From contig NW_019091374.1 of NCBI RefSeq assembly GCF_001949145.1, positions 291,336 through 355,335 of the forward strand: a stretch of 64,000 nucleotides of DNA. Direction: 5' to 3'. The translations under genes and the position numbers were made by a program. The notes beneath the pieces are model-generated. The model was given only the letters and a program-made list of their open reading frames with translations, was not told where the DNA came from and did no database searches. Source of the DNA: Acanthaster planci (Eukaryota > Echinodermata > Asteroidea > Valvatida > Acanthasteridae). The number at the start of each line of letters is the position of its first letter. Within the stretch, counting starts at the first letter, position 1. This document shows, in pieces, positions 25,701 through 37,700 of this stretch.

Positions 25701-28700
25701 GTGCAGTCACAAAGTACGTCTGTTACAAAGATTCTGTGTAATTTACTGTCTCCTGTGCTACACCGATTTCGACAAAACTCCTCATGCTTCCTGAAAATTG
25801 AACAGGTACATGTACCCAACAGAAAAGTTGATTTCCCGCCACTGATCTGTATGTAACAGGTGACAACAACTTATGTAATTAATTTGAAAAAACGATTTCT
25901 GGAAAATGTCCTATTTACGTTGCAGGAAAGTGTTCCTCGCCTTGCCACACACACGTGCTCCAGCAATACAACCGCGAAGCCGTTTTTGCATGCATGATTA
26001 ACTTTTTGATTATATTCGATTTGCACTCCAGTATTACCGCAGCCCTTCGTTCTGCGGAGCGTTTGTACAGAGAAACCAAGTTCCATAGAGCCCATTTCGA
26101 AATCTTTGACAACGACACGTCGTGCACGGCCGTTTAAAAAAGTCTAATCAACACCCAAATAAATCCCCATTTAGTCGATATCGAACCAGTCGATATTACG
26201 TAATTTCGACGGGCTCTCGACCAGTCAGAAGGCTGGGGTTTGGTCCCAAGTGACCCTCATTAGCACAAAACGAGGAACAGCAATATTCCATTTTACTCGG
26301 GGGTAAATGATGAAATTTGAAATGTGAAAGGTACATCGACTGTGGTATGGATGAAGATCAAGCCAAGGAAAAGGCCAATAGGAAGACCCTATTGGCAGTC
26401 AAGCAAATCTTTTTCAACAAGTACAAGGACTTATAGTCAAGTTTCGTGCTTTTAGAAGATGTTGATACTCACCAGGATATCTTGGAAGACCTTAAAGACA
26501 GAGTAAATAAAGGCATGAAAGAAAGTATAAAACAAAGCCTTGAACAGAGTACTCCCTAAATATATGGCTACATTTGACGGACTTTTTCAAGAGAATGAAT
26601 AGGCAGTTAAAGAGGCAGACAGCTATACTGAAAGACTATACTGTAATTTTAAAACCAGTTTTGTGGCACCTTCAGTGCAAATGATAATAGTAACTACTGC
26701 AGTAATCCATTGTGATTTTTTTCCACACCATGTCATGACATTCATTGCATTGATGATACGAAGGTGGATATTTGTGAAAATGAAAAACCAAGCAGAAAAG
26801 GCAAATTAACAACCTTTTCCACATTGATCAGTTTTGAAGATTTGATAATCTGTTTTGTGTCAATAAAAAGCATGGAAGGTCAAATGAAATAGTTGACGCT
26901 GTCTGGTCAAATTGTTATTTGTTTCGTCTGTGAATTAAAAGCAGTTCATTCGTTTACTGCACACAACTGCCATTCCTTTGACGCATCATGCCCAACCACG
27001 GCAAGTGCGCAATCGATCACATCATCTTATTTGCAGATATAGTAAACAAGTTTGGCATTTTCTCACGGAGGATCTACTCAAAGAGTAGCGATATACCCAG
27101 CAAGAAATGAGACCGAGGGGTACCCCCCAACATGTCCAATCCCTATACACATTCCAGACTATTGTCACTTAACACATCCCCCTAGATGTCTGAAAGGAAT
27201 TCCCCAGATTCCTGCGAGACAATGACCAACACAAAGCAGGGGGGGTTCTCTCCGTCTCATACCTTACTGCATATGAACGTCCAAGCGAGTTCTTTTTAAT
27301 CTGACAACATCGCTACTTGTATCTAGCAAGAAATGAGACCACGGGGTACCACCCAACTTGTCCAATCGCTATACACACTCTAAACTGTTGTTATCTAACA
27401 CATCCCCAGGTGTCTAAAAAGAATTCCTCAGATTCCAGTGAAACAATGATCAATATAGCACACTTTTATTCTTTAGATTAGAGAACGGCGGATTGAAGAG
27501 TGTACTGTACTCTTACCGGTGCAGTTTTTTATACAATTAAATACGCAATGTGTACGTTCTACACCGACGGTTTCTGCACAGTCCAGCGCATAACATATGA
27601 ACCGAGATATGAGACAGAGAGACCCCCTCCCCGCTTTGTGTTGGTCATTGTCTCACTGGAATCTGAGGAATTCTTTTCAGACGGGGAGGGTGGAGTGTTA
27701 GGTAACAATAGTCTAGAGCGTGTGCAGCGATTGGACATGTTGGGGGTACCCCTCGGTCTCATTTTTGCCGGATATATACTTTAAGGTCGTTATCGACGAT
27801 GTTATTCATGATTCTGGTTGAAATACGGACATACGAATGCTGTTGTGCAGGGAATTGATGATAAGCCTCTTATGTAATAACACGACTATTTGAACACCCA
27901 GCGAAATTTCAGACCAGTTTAACAGCGGATGACCAGACACTGGACATGCCCGGTTAATTGTCGTTTATGAATGACTCGCGTTGTTCCGTCATTTTCTTTT
28001 CAACCCCTGCACAAAGGCTGTTTTTATGGAACGCAAGGACAAACATTTTCGTGAGGTATTATCTATGTTGGGGGATATCCGCGCCGACTTCCTCTCCCTA
28101 TACTTGTGCGGTAAAAAATTTCTATATTTAATATATAGGTCTGTATTTCCTAATTTTATTTCTACTTTAATTTCTTTATTCTTCTTATCTAATTTGTTTC
28201 ACCTTGACAGTCATCAATCCTCTGATTTCATTATGATTTTACATACACCCTTGGTGGTAATGGTTGGGGAAGATGTAAGGTATTTTATGAGTACAACAGG
28301 CCTACGTGCAAACGTAACTAATTTTCCCCATTATACAAAAACGGTAAGTTCTTTGTATCGGTAAAAAATAACATCACTTACCATAATACACAACCAATTC
28401 CGAAAATGGTACGTTCCTTAATCTTACCCCCTCCAAAATACCCAACACTCCTGTTCCTCGCTTAATGCTAATAAGGGTCAGGTGGGGACGAATTCGGCCT
28501 TCTGATTGGTCGAGAGCCCGTTAAAATTACGTAATATCGACTGGTTAGACGGGCTTCACTACTCCCATGGATTGGCTCTTTTGATTGATCAGTTAACGGT
28601 TACGTGTCATGAATTATTCGATATAGTAAATGGTGGAGTACGGTGGGCTCGTCATTATGTAGCACGGTGTAGGCCGGGTGACGGGGTTCACACAAGCAGA

Positions 28701-31700
28701 AGTTTAACCGAGACTGATTAACACAAAACACTGGTAGTGGTACTATTTCGTCCTCGGTCAGATGAGGAAATCCTGAACTTGGTTTTGTTTCTAACGCAGG
28801 GAAGTTAGAACAAGTTGTAAGACACACCGGAACGAGTATTTATTTGCATGAACTTAGCTAGAACGTGAAAGAATTTGTCTTGCATTTTACTCACCCGCCT
28901 GACAAAGTAAACCGGCGAGTTGTACGCAAAATCTGAAAACGATTTATTCAGGTTTTGTAAGAGCAAAAACTAAATATTTCACATTCGTGCAGTGGACAGA
29001 ATAATTTCATTCCATGACAGGTTGAATTGTCAGTCTGTCACTTCATATAATATTCTTACCTTTGCACTTATAAATATTCAACACTCATCAGTTCTTCTAA
29101 GAGCCACCACACTTCTAGAAGAGATTCATTTCACATAGCGTACCCACAAACCCTCTCTCAGCAAACTCTTATTATGGTTGAATTCTACAAAATACGCTTT
29201 TTGAACATAACAGTGCTTTCGTGTTCTTCTATTCGTGAAAATCCCTCCGGATTTTTTTTTTAATCCGTATGGTTGGCAGTTCCACTGCAACCGCCAAATC
29301 ATGCTTCATCAAAGTTTGTCAATAAGTGTCACAATTGCAGCGGATTTCAACTAAAGCATCTCTCGGAAGACAGTGAAGATTCGTATCGTGTCCTTCACGA
29401 TCGGAACAAAAGATGAACTGTGAGGAAAACAATAACTCGGTATTCACCGAGGTCTTAACATATGACGTCAAAGGACTGACAACTGATTTTAAAGTGTAAC
29501 ATTTTGGCCTTTTCTGCTATTCATTTGCAACGCAAACAACGTATTGGGAAGAAGAGGCTATTAAACCGGGTACTTCTGCTTAGAATTTGGCATAAAGGTA
29601 ATGATTTTATAACTTCCAAACCCACAGTGTCTCCTTCCAGAAAACGAATCACCTAAGGTTTACCTTTCTTTCTAAAGGGAGGCAGACTATTACATCATTA
29701 CAGTTCAAATATTCCACCAGCTCAACATCTCAAAATCATAAAATAATTTAGAAACCATAAAATTCACACCGATTTCCAAAGAACCTAGTTTGACAGTTTC
29801 AAAAGCCACATTTACAAACGCTAATGATATAGGACAGCCTGAAATTAAGAGAGGAAAACTCACAAATTGTTTGAATTTTTTTAGATCAAGTAAGGATAGA
29901 GATATATTGCAATGGAATATCGGGAAAGAAACAGATTGTTAGAAAGTAGTTTTCAGTAGTTTTGTCACCAAAAGTCATCTTAAGTTTAACTATACCCCCT
30001 CTATCTCAGAATTCTTGTTAAAGCATATCCTATCCAACAGAGGTCAAATGAATTTTAATTTTGTTCTCTGACACTGCCTCCCGTGGAAGAAAAGGTTTGG
30101 CCTCAGGAAAATCGTTGTTTCAGTTGTCCTTGCTAAAGGTTAGATTTGTTAACACCAAATAAAAACTAGTTTGGAAAAGCTTGAAGTTTATAGGACAAGG
30201 TACAGGATTTTGGAGGTTGAAGGCTCGTGTCCCTTTCTAAAGTCCAGTTCATTTTTCAGGAGAAACGAATTAGGTGTTACAAAACAGCAAAATTTGCTTT
30301 GCGTTGAAATTTGTTCAACCTTAGCAAACTAGAACGATGAATGTTTGATTATAATTCTGCGTTTTTGTTGGATTTCGCGCCAAGTATGAACTTAGTATTT
30401 TCTTCTGCAAGCTATCAAAGTTTATATATGCTTTACATCAGAAAAGTTTCCAGCAGAGCTCCTATAAAAGAATTTCTCTGGGGACGGAATTTGCTTTACA
30501 GGCTTCTTTGGTTAAAGAAAAAGGGCCAAGAACTTCTTCCTTGGGTGATCGGTGTTCATCTGAAATTATTTCAGTTTCGTAGTATAGCTCTGATGAGTTA
30601 TGTAAATGCAAAGGGATTTCAGCACTCCGTCTCAGGATGTCGCTTTTAAGTTTCCACTGTTGTTGGAGGCCTGTGATTTAAACAGAATACAATTTATCAT
30701 TGCTCTCATTTTGCTTTTCCCCACCTCCTAAAATCGAATCTACCGTTCTTGCGCAGCGCTCATTTTTTCGAGAAAGGACGGCCAAAGACATAAACTTTTC
30801 CCCTGCCGTGTTCAGTGTGTGAGGGCCGGCACGTGTGCAGCAATGCTCTTCAAATGACCGTAAAAAGAAAATTTCGTCGGATTGAGTCGAAACTTTGTTA
30901 TAAGGAGTGTTAATACGTGCACGATAAATTTAAAACTATCAGGCATGTGACGTCGGAGTTCGCCTCAGCAGTGAGATGGTCCAAAATAGCGCCACTCTTT
31001 GAGGGTCAGTTAATGATATAAAGGTTTTAATTCTGAGGCTAAGTGTGATATTTTTGGGTGAAACGGTCGTCCATTTTTCATTGTTAAAAAAAATCCTCTC
31101 CTAAAAGGAATGCCACAGTATCTAAAAATATGTTGGCCCTTTAATTTATTAAAAACAAAATGGAAACAAACAAGTGCCAACAGTCATTCTGGGGGAAAAA
31201 TATCGCCCCCGCCGGACTGAAGTAACAATTTAAGTTCAAAGTTTAAATGTTGCTATACATCTCTTTTCTAATCTTACCCAGTGTGTCCTATCCAGATTGA
31301 AGCAATACCATTTGTGAGAAAAAAAATAACTGTTCGATTTTGCCAGTGTACAACTGTTCATTATTGAAATTTCCCAGTTTTAAAGATCAATTACATTAGT
31401 AAGTCACAATTTCGATTTTCATAAAATTTATTTATATTCAAAACTACGGAGCCTCTAAAGGAACATGCGTTGAAACAAACTCGGAATACAAAAATAATTT
31501 CAGTTCGTATTTCGTGCACACGAAGTCATTTCATGCGCTCGTAATAAATTATTTTGTATGTTCGAAATCATTTCGTGTACTCGAATTACTTATTTCTAAC
31601 TTAAGCTAACGAAATAAATAATTTCGAGTGCACGAAATGATTTCGAGCACACACAAAAATTATGTCGAGGGTACAAAATGATTTGGAGTGCACAAAATGA

Positions 31701-34700
31701 TTTCGTGCGCACAAAATACAAACTAAAATTATTTTTGTATGGTGTATATTTTGTTTTCAACGCATGTCCCTTAACGGGCTCCGTACACATCAATCTAGTA
31801 AATAAAACTAAATAAAGATCGCTAATGACGTCAAAAGCATGAGTTAAGTCCTCCTTCATATCATGCAAAGTGAAAACGAAAGTCGTCGGGAGAGTCAACA
31901 GAAGCTTGTTTCGAGGACAAGTAGAACGACGTGCGTCATGTGCATAATATGCTCAGAAAGTGTACAATACGTATTTTATGCGTCCTGATCATCATATGCG
32001 TATGCCGCACGTCATTCCATGTGTTCTGTGCGTGAGCCTTGCTTGTTCACACTTAACTGTGAATTAAAAGACGTCGTACCGTGAGAGCGACTTGAAATTG
32101 CTTTTCCATCGATAATGTTGATCAACAATTTCAACTGGTGTAAGGTCCTAATGAATTTTAGGCAGATGGCCGTGGTCATTTGCCGAAAATAAGAACTAAC
32201 TTACTTTACCCGTTTTTTTTCTCTTTTCTTGTGCTATAAAGCCCCCTATTACAGTCACAAGGTCGAGAAACTCGGGGGGGGGACGAGAGCCGTATTATGA
32301 CATCATCAATCGCTAGATTTGTTTGCCGACCTAATCGACGCATTTCTTTTGGAGGGGGGTACCCGTAGCATTGTCGAGGTGGAACTGAACTCCCATAATG
32401 ACAATTTTTAATAAATGCAAAGGAAAGCTGCCACATTAGTCATGATATGGGTAACAATGACCATTTCCCTGTTATATTATAACTATTTTACGACAAAGCA
32501 ATGTTATTGATCTTTAAGGGACTGCTTGTTGCTCGTCTCTGTAAAAATCAACGTGTCTACAGCTGGAAGTAACACACGCACCCATGCAAGCTGCAAGCTT
32601 ACTTCTCTTTCTCATGTACTCACATTTTATTTCTTTCCAGTATGCATTGCCTAGAGATTCGAAACTTATCGCGAACTGCAGTGGCACCGTCAAGAATGAC
32701 TGCAATCTTTAAGTTACATTTGCAAAGAGTAATCAATTGTTGCCGACGAAATATCGTAGGCTACTGTTACCACATTCCCGGGTTGGCAACGAAATCAGAC
32801 AAGTGTGTTCTTTATAAAAGGCCTAATTCCATATTCATGTCGTACCCTTACCCTTGACAACCGACTTTTTGTACATTTCCACGCGGGAGCAGAAACCTGT
32901 TAAGCATTTATGTTCATGATATTCCACAGCAACAATGACGTAGCAGGCAGACCGTCACGTTATACCCAACGAGAACTCTTATTGGCCAGAATGCCAGTGG
33001 TATCTTTGGGAAAATCGCTCTGGCTTCTTAAGGCAAAAGGTTTATCGGGCCACCGTACGGTTTTTAGCTCTGAATGTCAATAGAGCACGGAGCTCTGGAT
33101 GTGCCCTCTGATTTATTGAGATCCTAACATACTTTTTGTCGGGATTACAAAATGATACAGGCAAGATGTTGACATCCTGAGATAATTTATCATGGACGAC
33201 GACATCGTAAGAATGGAATAATGACATTATTGATTTTGTGAATGGGTGCATTGACAAACCACCTTGAAAACACACAGGTGACCTGAGGTACTTTTGTCTT
33301 CCTATTGCCATACATGATATTAATTAGATTGATACAAAGTCATGATGCCTGGGTGTTCTTGGATGACGACATCCTGAGATAATGATTATCTCAGAATGTC
33401 GTCACCCAACTTTTTTGACGTAATCATCCTATGATAAAGTATTTGAAGTTGTCGTCATTTCCACTTTCATCACGTGATAAATTATCTCGGGATGTTGACA
33501 TCTTGCCTTTATTATGTCCCCATCCAGAGAAAAATAGGTCTGGATCTCAACAAGTCGGATGGCACTTCCAGAGCTCCGTAATAGAGGGATCCAAATACGA
33601 CGCTTTTAGCGTCGATCTGCGTACTTCTGCGTTTGAAAACGAGGCTGTATGTGTCAGCTTCAATACTTAATACGATCAGACGATTGAAAGTAAGGCGTTG
33701 AGAAACAAAATACAAAGAGGTATGCTAAATTCAGACTTTTCAGGCTGCAGATTTTTGTGGAAATTTCTTCCAGGATGACTTGACAAGTATAAAATCAAAA
33801 GAAAAAATAACGGCACTTTACCGCGAACTAACATACTTGCGATGGTCGTGTATCTGCATGTGCAGTGGGCGTGGTTTAAACTGAAGTGGCGTCACACTTA
33901 CAAACGGATACTGCATGTACTGTGTGGACTCCGCGGGCGCACGACGAAGTTCAACACAGAGAGCCTCGGTTTCGATACAGACATACGCAGACGGAGCTAA
34001 GGTGAAATCCCTCTATATCCTAATAAAAAAGGACTCTATATATTTTGACAGCGCGGAATTTCATTATGCTGAGCGCGTGTGTAAGTGGATCTTAAGGGGG
34101 TTAATTTTGACGGAGATCAACGCGGTATTCGCTTCCAGCTTGACCCGTAGGGGCCCACAAAAGCTCACTGATACGGCTTGGCTTCCGTCACATTTTCCCG
34201 GTTTTGACACCTGCTCAACTCGCCTTTTCTAGAATTATTGCTTGTCACATTTTCAAAGATCAGAGGGGAATATTTCCCAAAAGGGAATATCCTCCTTCAC
34301 AACGCCGCAGGGTGTCTTGGGTTTACCAAACTTGACAGGTCTTTCAGAAAGCCGGCATATTTTTGCCTGAAGCTACGTGTAAAACATTGAAAGGCAGTGT
34401 TTACCGCGCGTGGTAGTGCCGAAGTTAACTCGAAAGGAATGCCATTTATGTGTCAACACTGCGCAAACACAGGTTGACGACATCTGCAAATCACAGACAG
34501 AGCGTTGTTTCGGAATTCCGGAATTCTCGTCTGCAGTTGCACCACTACTGTAGAAAAACCTGGTTCAACCGTTTTCTGCCTCGAAGCATTGCCATTGGCA
34601 AACCAAACATTTGGTAACAGGAAGTGTAACCTCGCGATCACAGGTGCAAAGCCATCAGCCATCAGCCCTGTCCTAGCGCCCTGTTCGGGCGCTGGGCGAC

Positions 34701-37700
34701 GAGCGAAATCTTTGAATTGCTCAGTAGATAACTCTCGTGTTCAGCGACTTTGGGCAGTGGCGTATCCAGTGGGGGGAACTAACCATACCCCTACGAATTA
34801 TTTTTCCATTTTTTTAAACTGAGAATACTTCATAGGTGAGTAGGAAAGAAACTAATTAGTATGTTTATTTATCAAATAAATATAGGCTATATTTTCTTCT
34901 CCCCATTACCGTGTTGAATGAACACGAAAGTGCATTTGCTTTTGAATTTGCCAACCTGACACCAAACGCTGGATACGCCACTGACTGGGGGTTAGTCAGC
35001 ATACAGTTTGTCTCAAGCTGTAGTTTGGTATTAAACAACACGAGAAAAGTGCTCACATAGCCACCAGTAACAATAAGCTAAATGTGAGGCATCGTAAGAG
35101 GAGAGGGTCTTAAGTTCAAACGGGATCATCGGAAATTGGTCGTGATGAAAAATCATGCTGATTTAAGTGAAACCTGACTCTAAGCAGATGTTTGAGATAC
35201 GAATTTTTCCCCATGGGTATTAAAAGCTCGTTCCGCTTATGAGCTTACAGTTACATGTGCCATCAACGACAGTGCAAATGCAAAAGGAGATGCAAAAGAG
35301 AGAGAGAGGGGGGAAGATGGTGTCGAGTGGCATCTTACTGTTTGCAGATGCCCTCTCCCCAGTCGTATCGTTTTCAATTTGAATCCTGTCGGTTAAATTC
35401 TGGAAAATATCACATCTTCATGTTTCCGGGATTATCTATTGATTTTCAGTTCAAGTGACTCTCATAATCTACATTCATAGTAAAAAAAATCTCCCTGTTT
35501 GTCAGTGCTTTTTTTGAAGACAAAGTCGGCACGAGGATTTTTCACGTATAGCTATTTCTAAACTTGAATTATTGTGAGGGTATTGATATTCCCTTCTTTT
35601 GTCATTGGCGACTGTCGTCTTAAACTGTTACCCATCCGCAGTCACGGGCCACTTGCTCTTGGTGCCCCTAGTCATTGGCCAAAACAGAACCAGTCGCGTG
35701 TGGCAAACTGTCTTTACGGAACCAGTCTTTTGCGGTAGTTCTTGTAACCACTGCGGTAAATAAGAGTGCTAGCACCAGACTGGCACCAGACTGTTAAATT
35801 TGCAACCCTGTTGCCCGGCATCACACATTGAACTCTGCATGCAGCTCTACGGGTACATTGTCATCAGTTTTTGAGCTGAGTAATAAGTGCAGTAAAACAA
35901 ACAGCACGGTTTATTTCTGGAAAGACGTGAGAAGTGCTGGTCCTTCGGTGTAGGTCAGTTATTTCCACGTTGGGAGGTATTGTCAAGCTGACCTACACGT
36001 TCGGGACTAGTAATTCTTACTACTTCCCCTCAAATCATACTGTATTTTTTTGTACAATTTTTTTTTTTTTTAGCTTTATTGGGGGATGTTTCTTCTTTTT
36101 TCCTTTTTTGAATGTATTTTGGTAGGGTCTATGCATTTTGTTGAGGGAGTGTGCCGGGATGTCTGTGTACACATTATGTTTGTTTGTTGGGTGATTTTAT
36201 AATTAACTTTACTTAATAGATTTGTAGGTTTTTATATTTCATTTACAACATTGTCTTACTGTAAAATTGTCTTAATTCGGCATTTTGCAGAAATAAACAA
36301 TGTCAATTTCAATTTCTCCAGAGCTAGCCGTTATTCAAGCCTGGTTTCCTCAGTTGTGACAGATCGACTGATATGCGAAGTATGGAGCAATACAATGTCA
36401 TTTTTATAACTAATGGGGTACATTTAGCTCCAGATGCGTTCAAGTAGTGCACCACTGGGTAAAGTGTGCTCTCTGTGCTCTCTTTTGCAGCGGTCTTGGC
36501 TTACCAAACAGTCTTCGATGTATTAGTAATAATGTAATGGGATATTTGGAATTAAGTAACAAGAAATCTTGAGCAAACACTGATCACTTTGTGTTGAATG
36601 AGAGAATGTCTTGCAATATGGTCTCAACTACGCAACTGCAGCGCTACTGCCACTACACGTCTTACGGGGTCCCAAGTTATCATTGTGCAACCCAAGGGAT
36701 TCCATTTCATTACCGACTATGGACAAACAAGATCGGTCACTTTCATTTCCCATCCGCAGATCCCTGAATGGAGTCCCGGCGGTAATGGGTAAAGAGGAGA
36801 TGATCGCCACAGGTCTCGTCAACTGGACGCATTATCCCTTCCTCATCAAGCTGTAAGTATCACGTTACAGTTCTATTGGGGTTCCCATTTCGAAGAAAGG
36901 CGACTCGGCTTTGTGGGCCACTCTGGTAACGCCTGGTATCAGGCAAAGCTGAGTATAACGCTGCGTACATGGATGGAAAGCCTGATTAAACTTGGTGTCA
37001 AAGTGTGGAAGTGTGCTCCCTCAACGTTGGCACAGAGAGAGGGGGATCGAGAATCACCATGGCTGACCAGCGCCTGGCGCTCATGCTTAGATGATATCAG
37101 ATTGTGAACGTACCCTAACTCAGTCGCAATAGTTATAAGAGACTTTTAATGAGTTGCTGCACACGTACCGGTCCCACGTGACCGGTCCGCTACTGTGTGC
37201 GTCAAGGTTATAGCTTAAACGTGACGTGCATAATAGACCTTTCACTAATAAATTCATGCTTATGCACGCATGCGCACAAACGGCCTTGGTGGCAAGAAGT
37301 GTGAGGTGGCCGTTGAAAATGTACAGGGGTGCGACTTTGATGATCATTTTCTCTCAGGCTTTTCTTCAGTTTTTTTGTAATCCCATTAAATCGTTCTTGC
37401 AATTAGTTTCTAATCGGAGCCGGATTTTTAGTGCTCTGTAAAAAACTTTATAAGGGGTCATACCAAGAAACGGCGGTCTCGGACGCACAGGAAAAGTTAC
37501 GATTAATAAGTTTTTTACGGAGCACTACAAAATCCGGCTTTTAGATTATAGATATTTTTGCTCTTTTCAACTAATAGCTGCCTTACCGAGGCATATTTTT
37601 GCGGCGCATAAGCTGCAGCTCTATGATATATGTACAGATCGACTTTGTGCATTGCCACTAAAAAATTTATCGTTATCGAGATGGAAAAAACTGCAACTTG

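Larger units (their letters stand above)
26184..28546. mobile_element. 2.36-kb element bounded by ~125-bp terminal inverted repeats
   Basis: The left end reads GAACCAGTCGATATTACGTA, then ATTTCGACGGGCTCTCGACC. The right end, reverse-complemented, reads TAACCAGTCGATATTACGTA, then ATTTTAACGGGCTCTCGACC. The inverted similarity continues through CAGAAGG, TCATTAGCAC / TTATTAGCAT and CGAGGAACAG into a G-run near 26310 and 28428. Inside is a broken coding-like stretch (about 26349-26560) and a nested inverted/direct repeat group (27084-27784). No intact transposase is visible. The phrase TTGGTCGAGAGCCCGT of its terminus recurs at about 50516, so a third end lies elsewhere in the window. The transposon superfamily is not determinable by eye. 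Confidence 0.7.
19072..36759 (+). other. Receptor giant intron (17.7 kb) with dense mobile-element content
   Basis: GT-AG intron between the LRR cap and first LRR exons. It is by far the longest in the gene. It contains a THAP-domain fragment, several MITE-like palindromes, a 2.36-kb element with terminal inverted repeats, two large foldbacks and a candidate LINE tail, listed separately. Stretches at about 21000-23000, 24200-26180 and 28550-31440 show nothing I can identify on either strand. Confidence 0.7.

Noticed and set aside
30341-30649. 102-codon open frame in the giant intron
   Set aside because: No recognisable domain, no splice-compatible phase with neighbours, and composition like the surrounding AT-rich sequence.
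32641-32857. Good-looking acceptor (TTTATTTCTTTCCAG) followed by an open frame, considered as an extra LRR exon
   Set aside because: The translation has no leucine-rich repeat spacing and no suitable donor occurs after about 72 or 93 nt.
33915-34232. 105-codon open frame just after the ACATCCTGAGATAAT foldback
   Set aside because: No domain, no splice context, and no support for it being either transposon or cellular coding sequence.
36054-36125. Phe-rich hydrophobic open frame resembling a membrane segment
   Set aside because: It comes from translating a poly-T low-complexity tract, probably part of a LINE tail.
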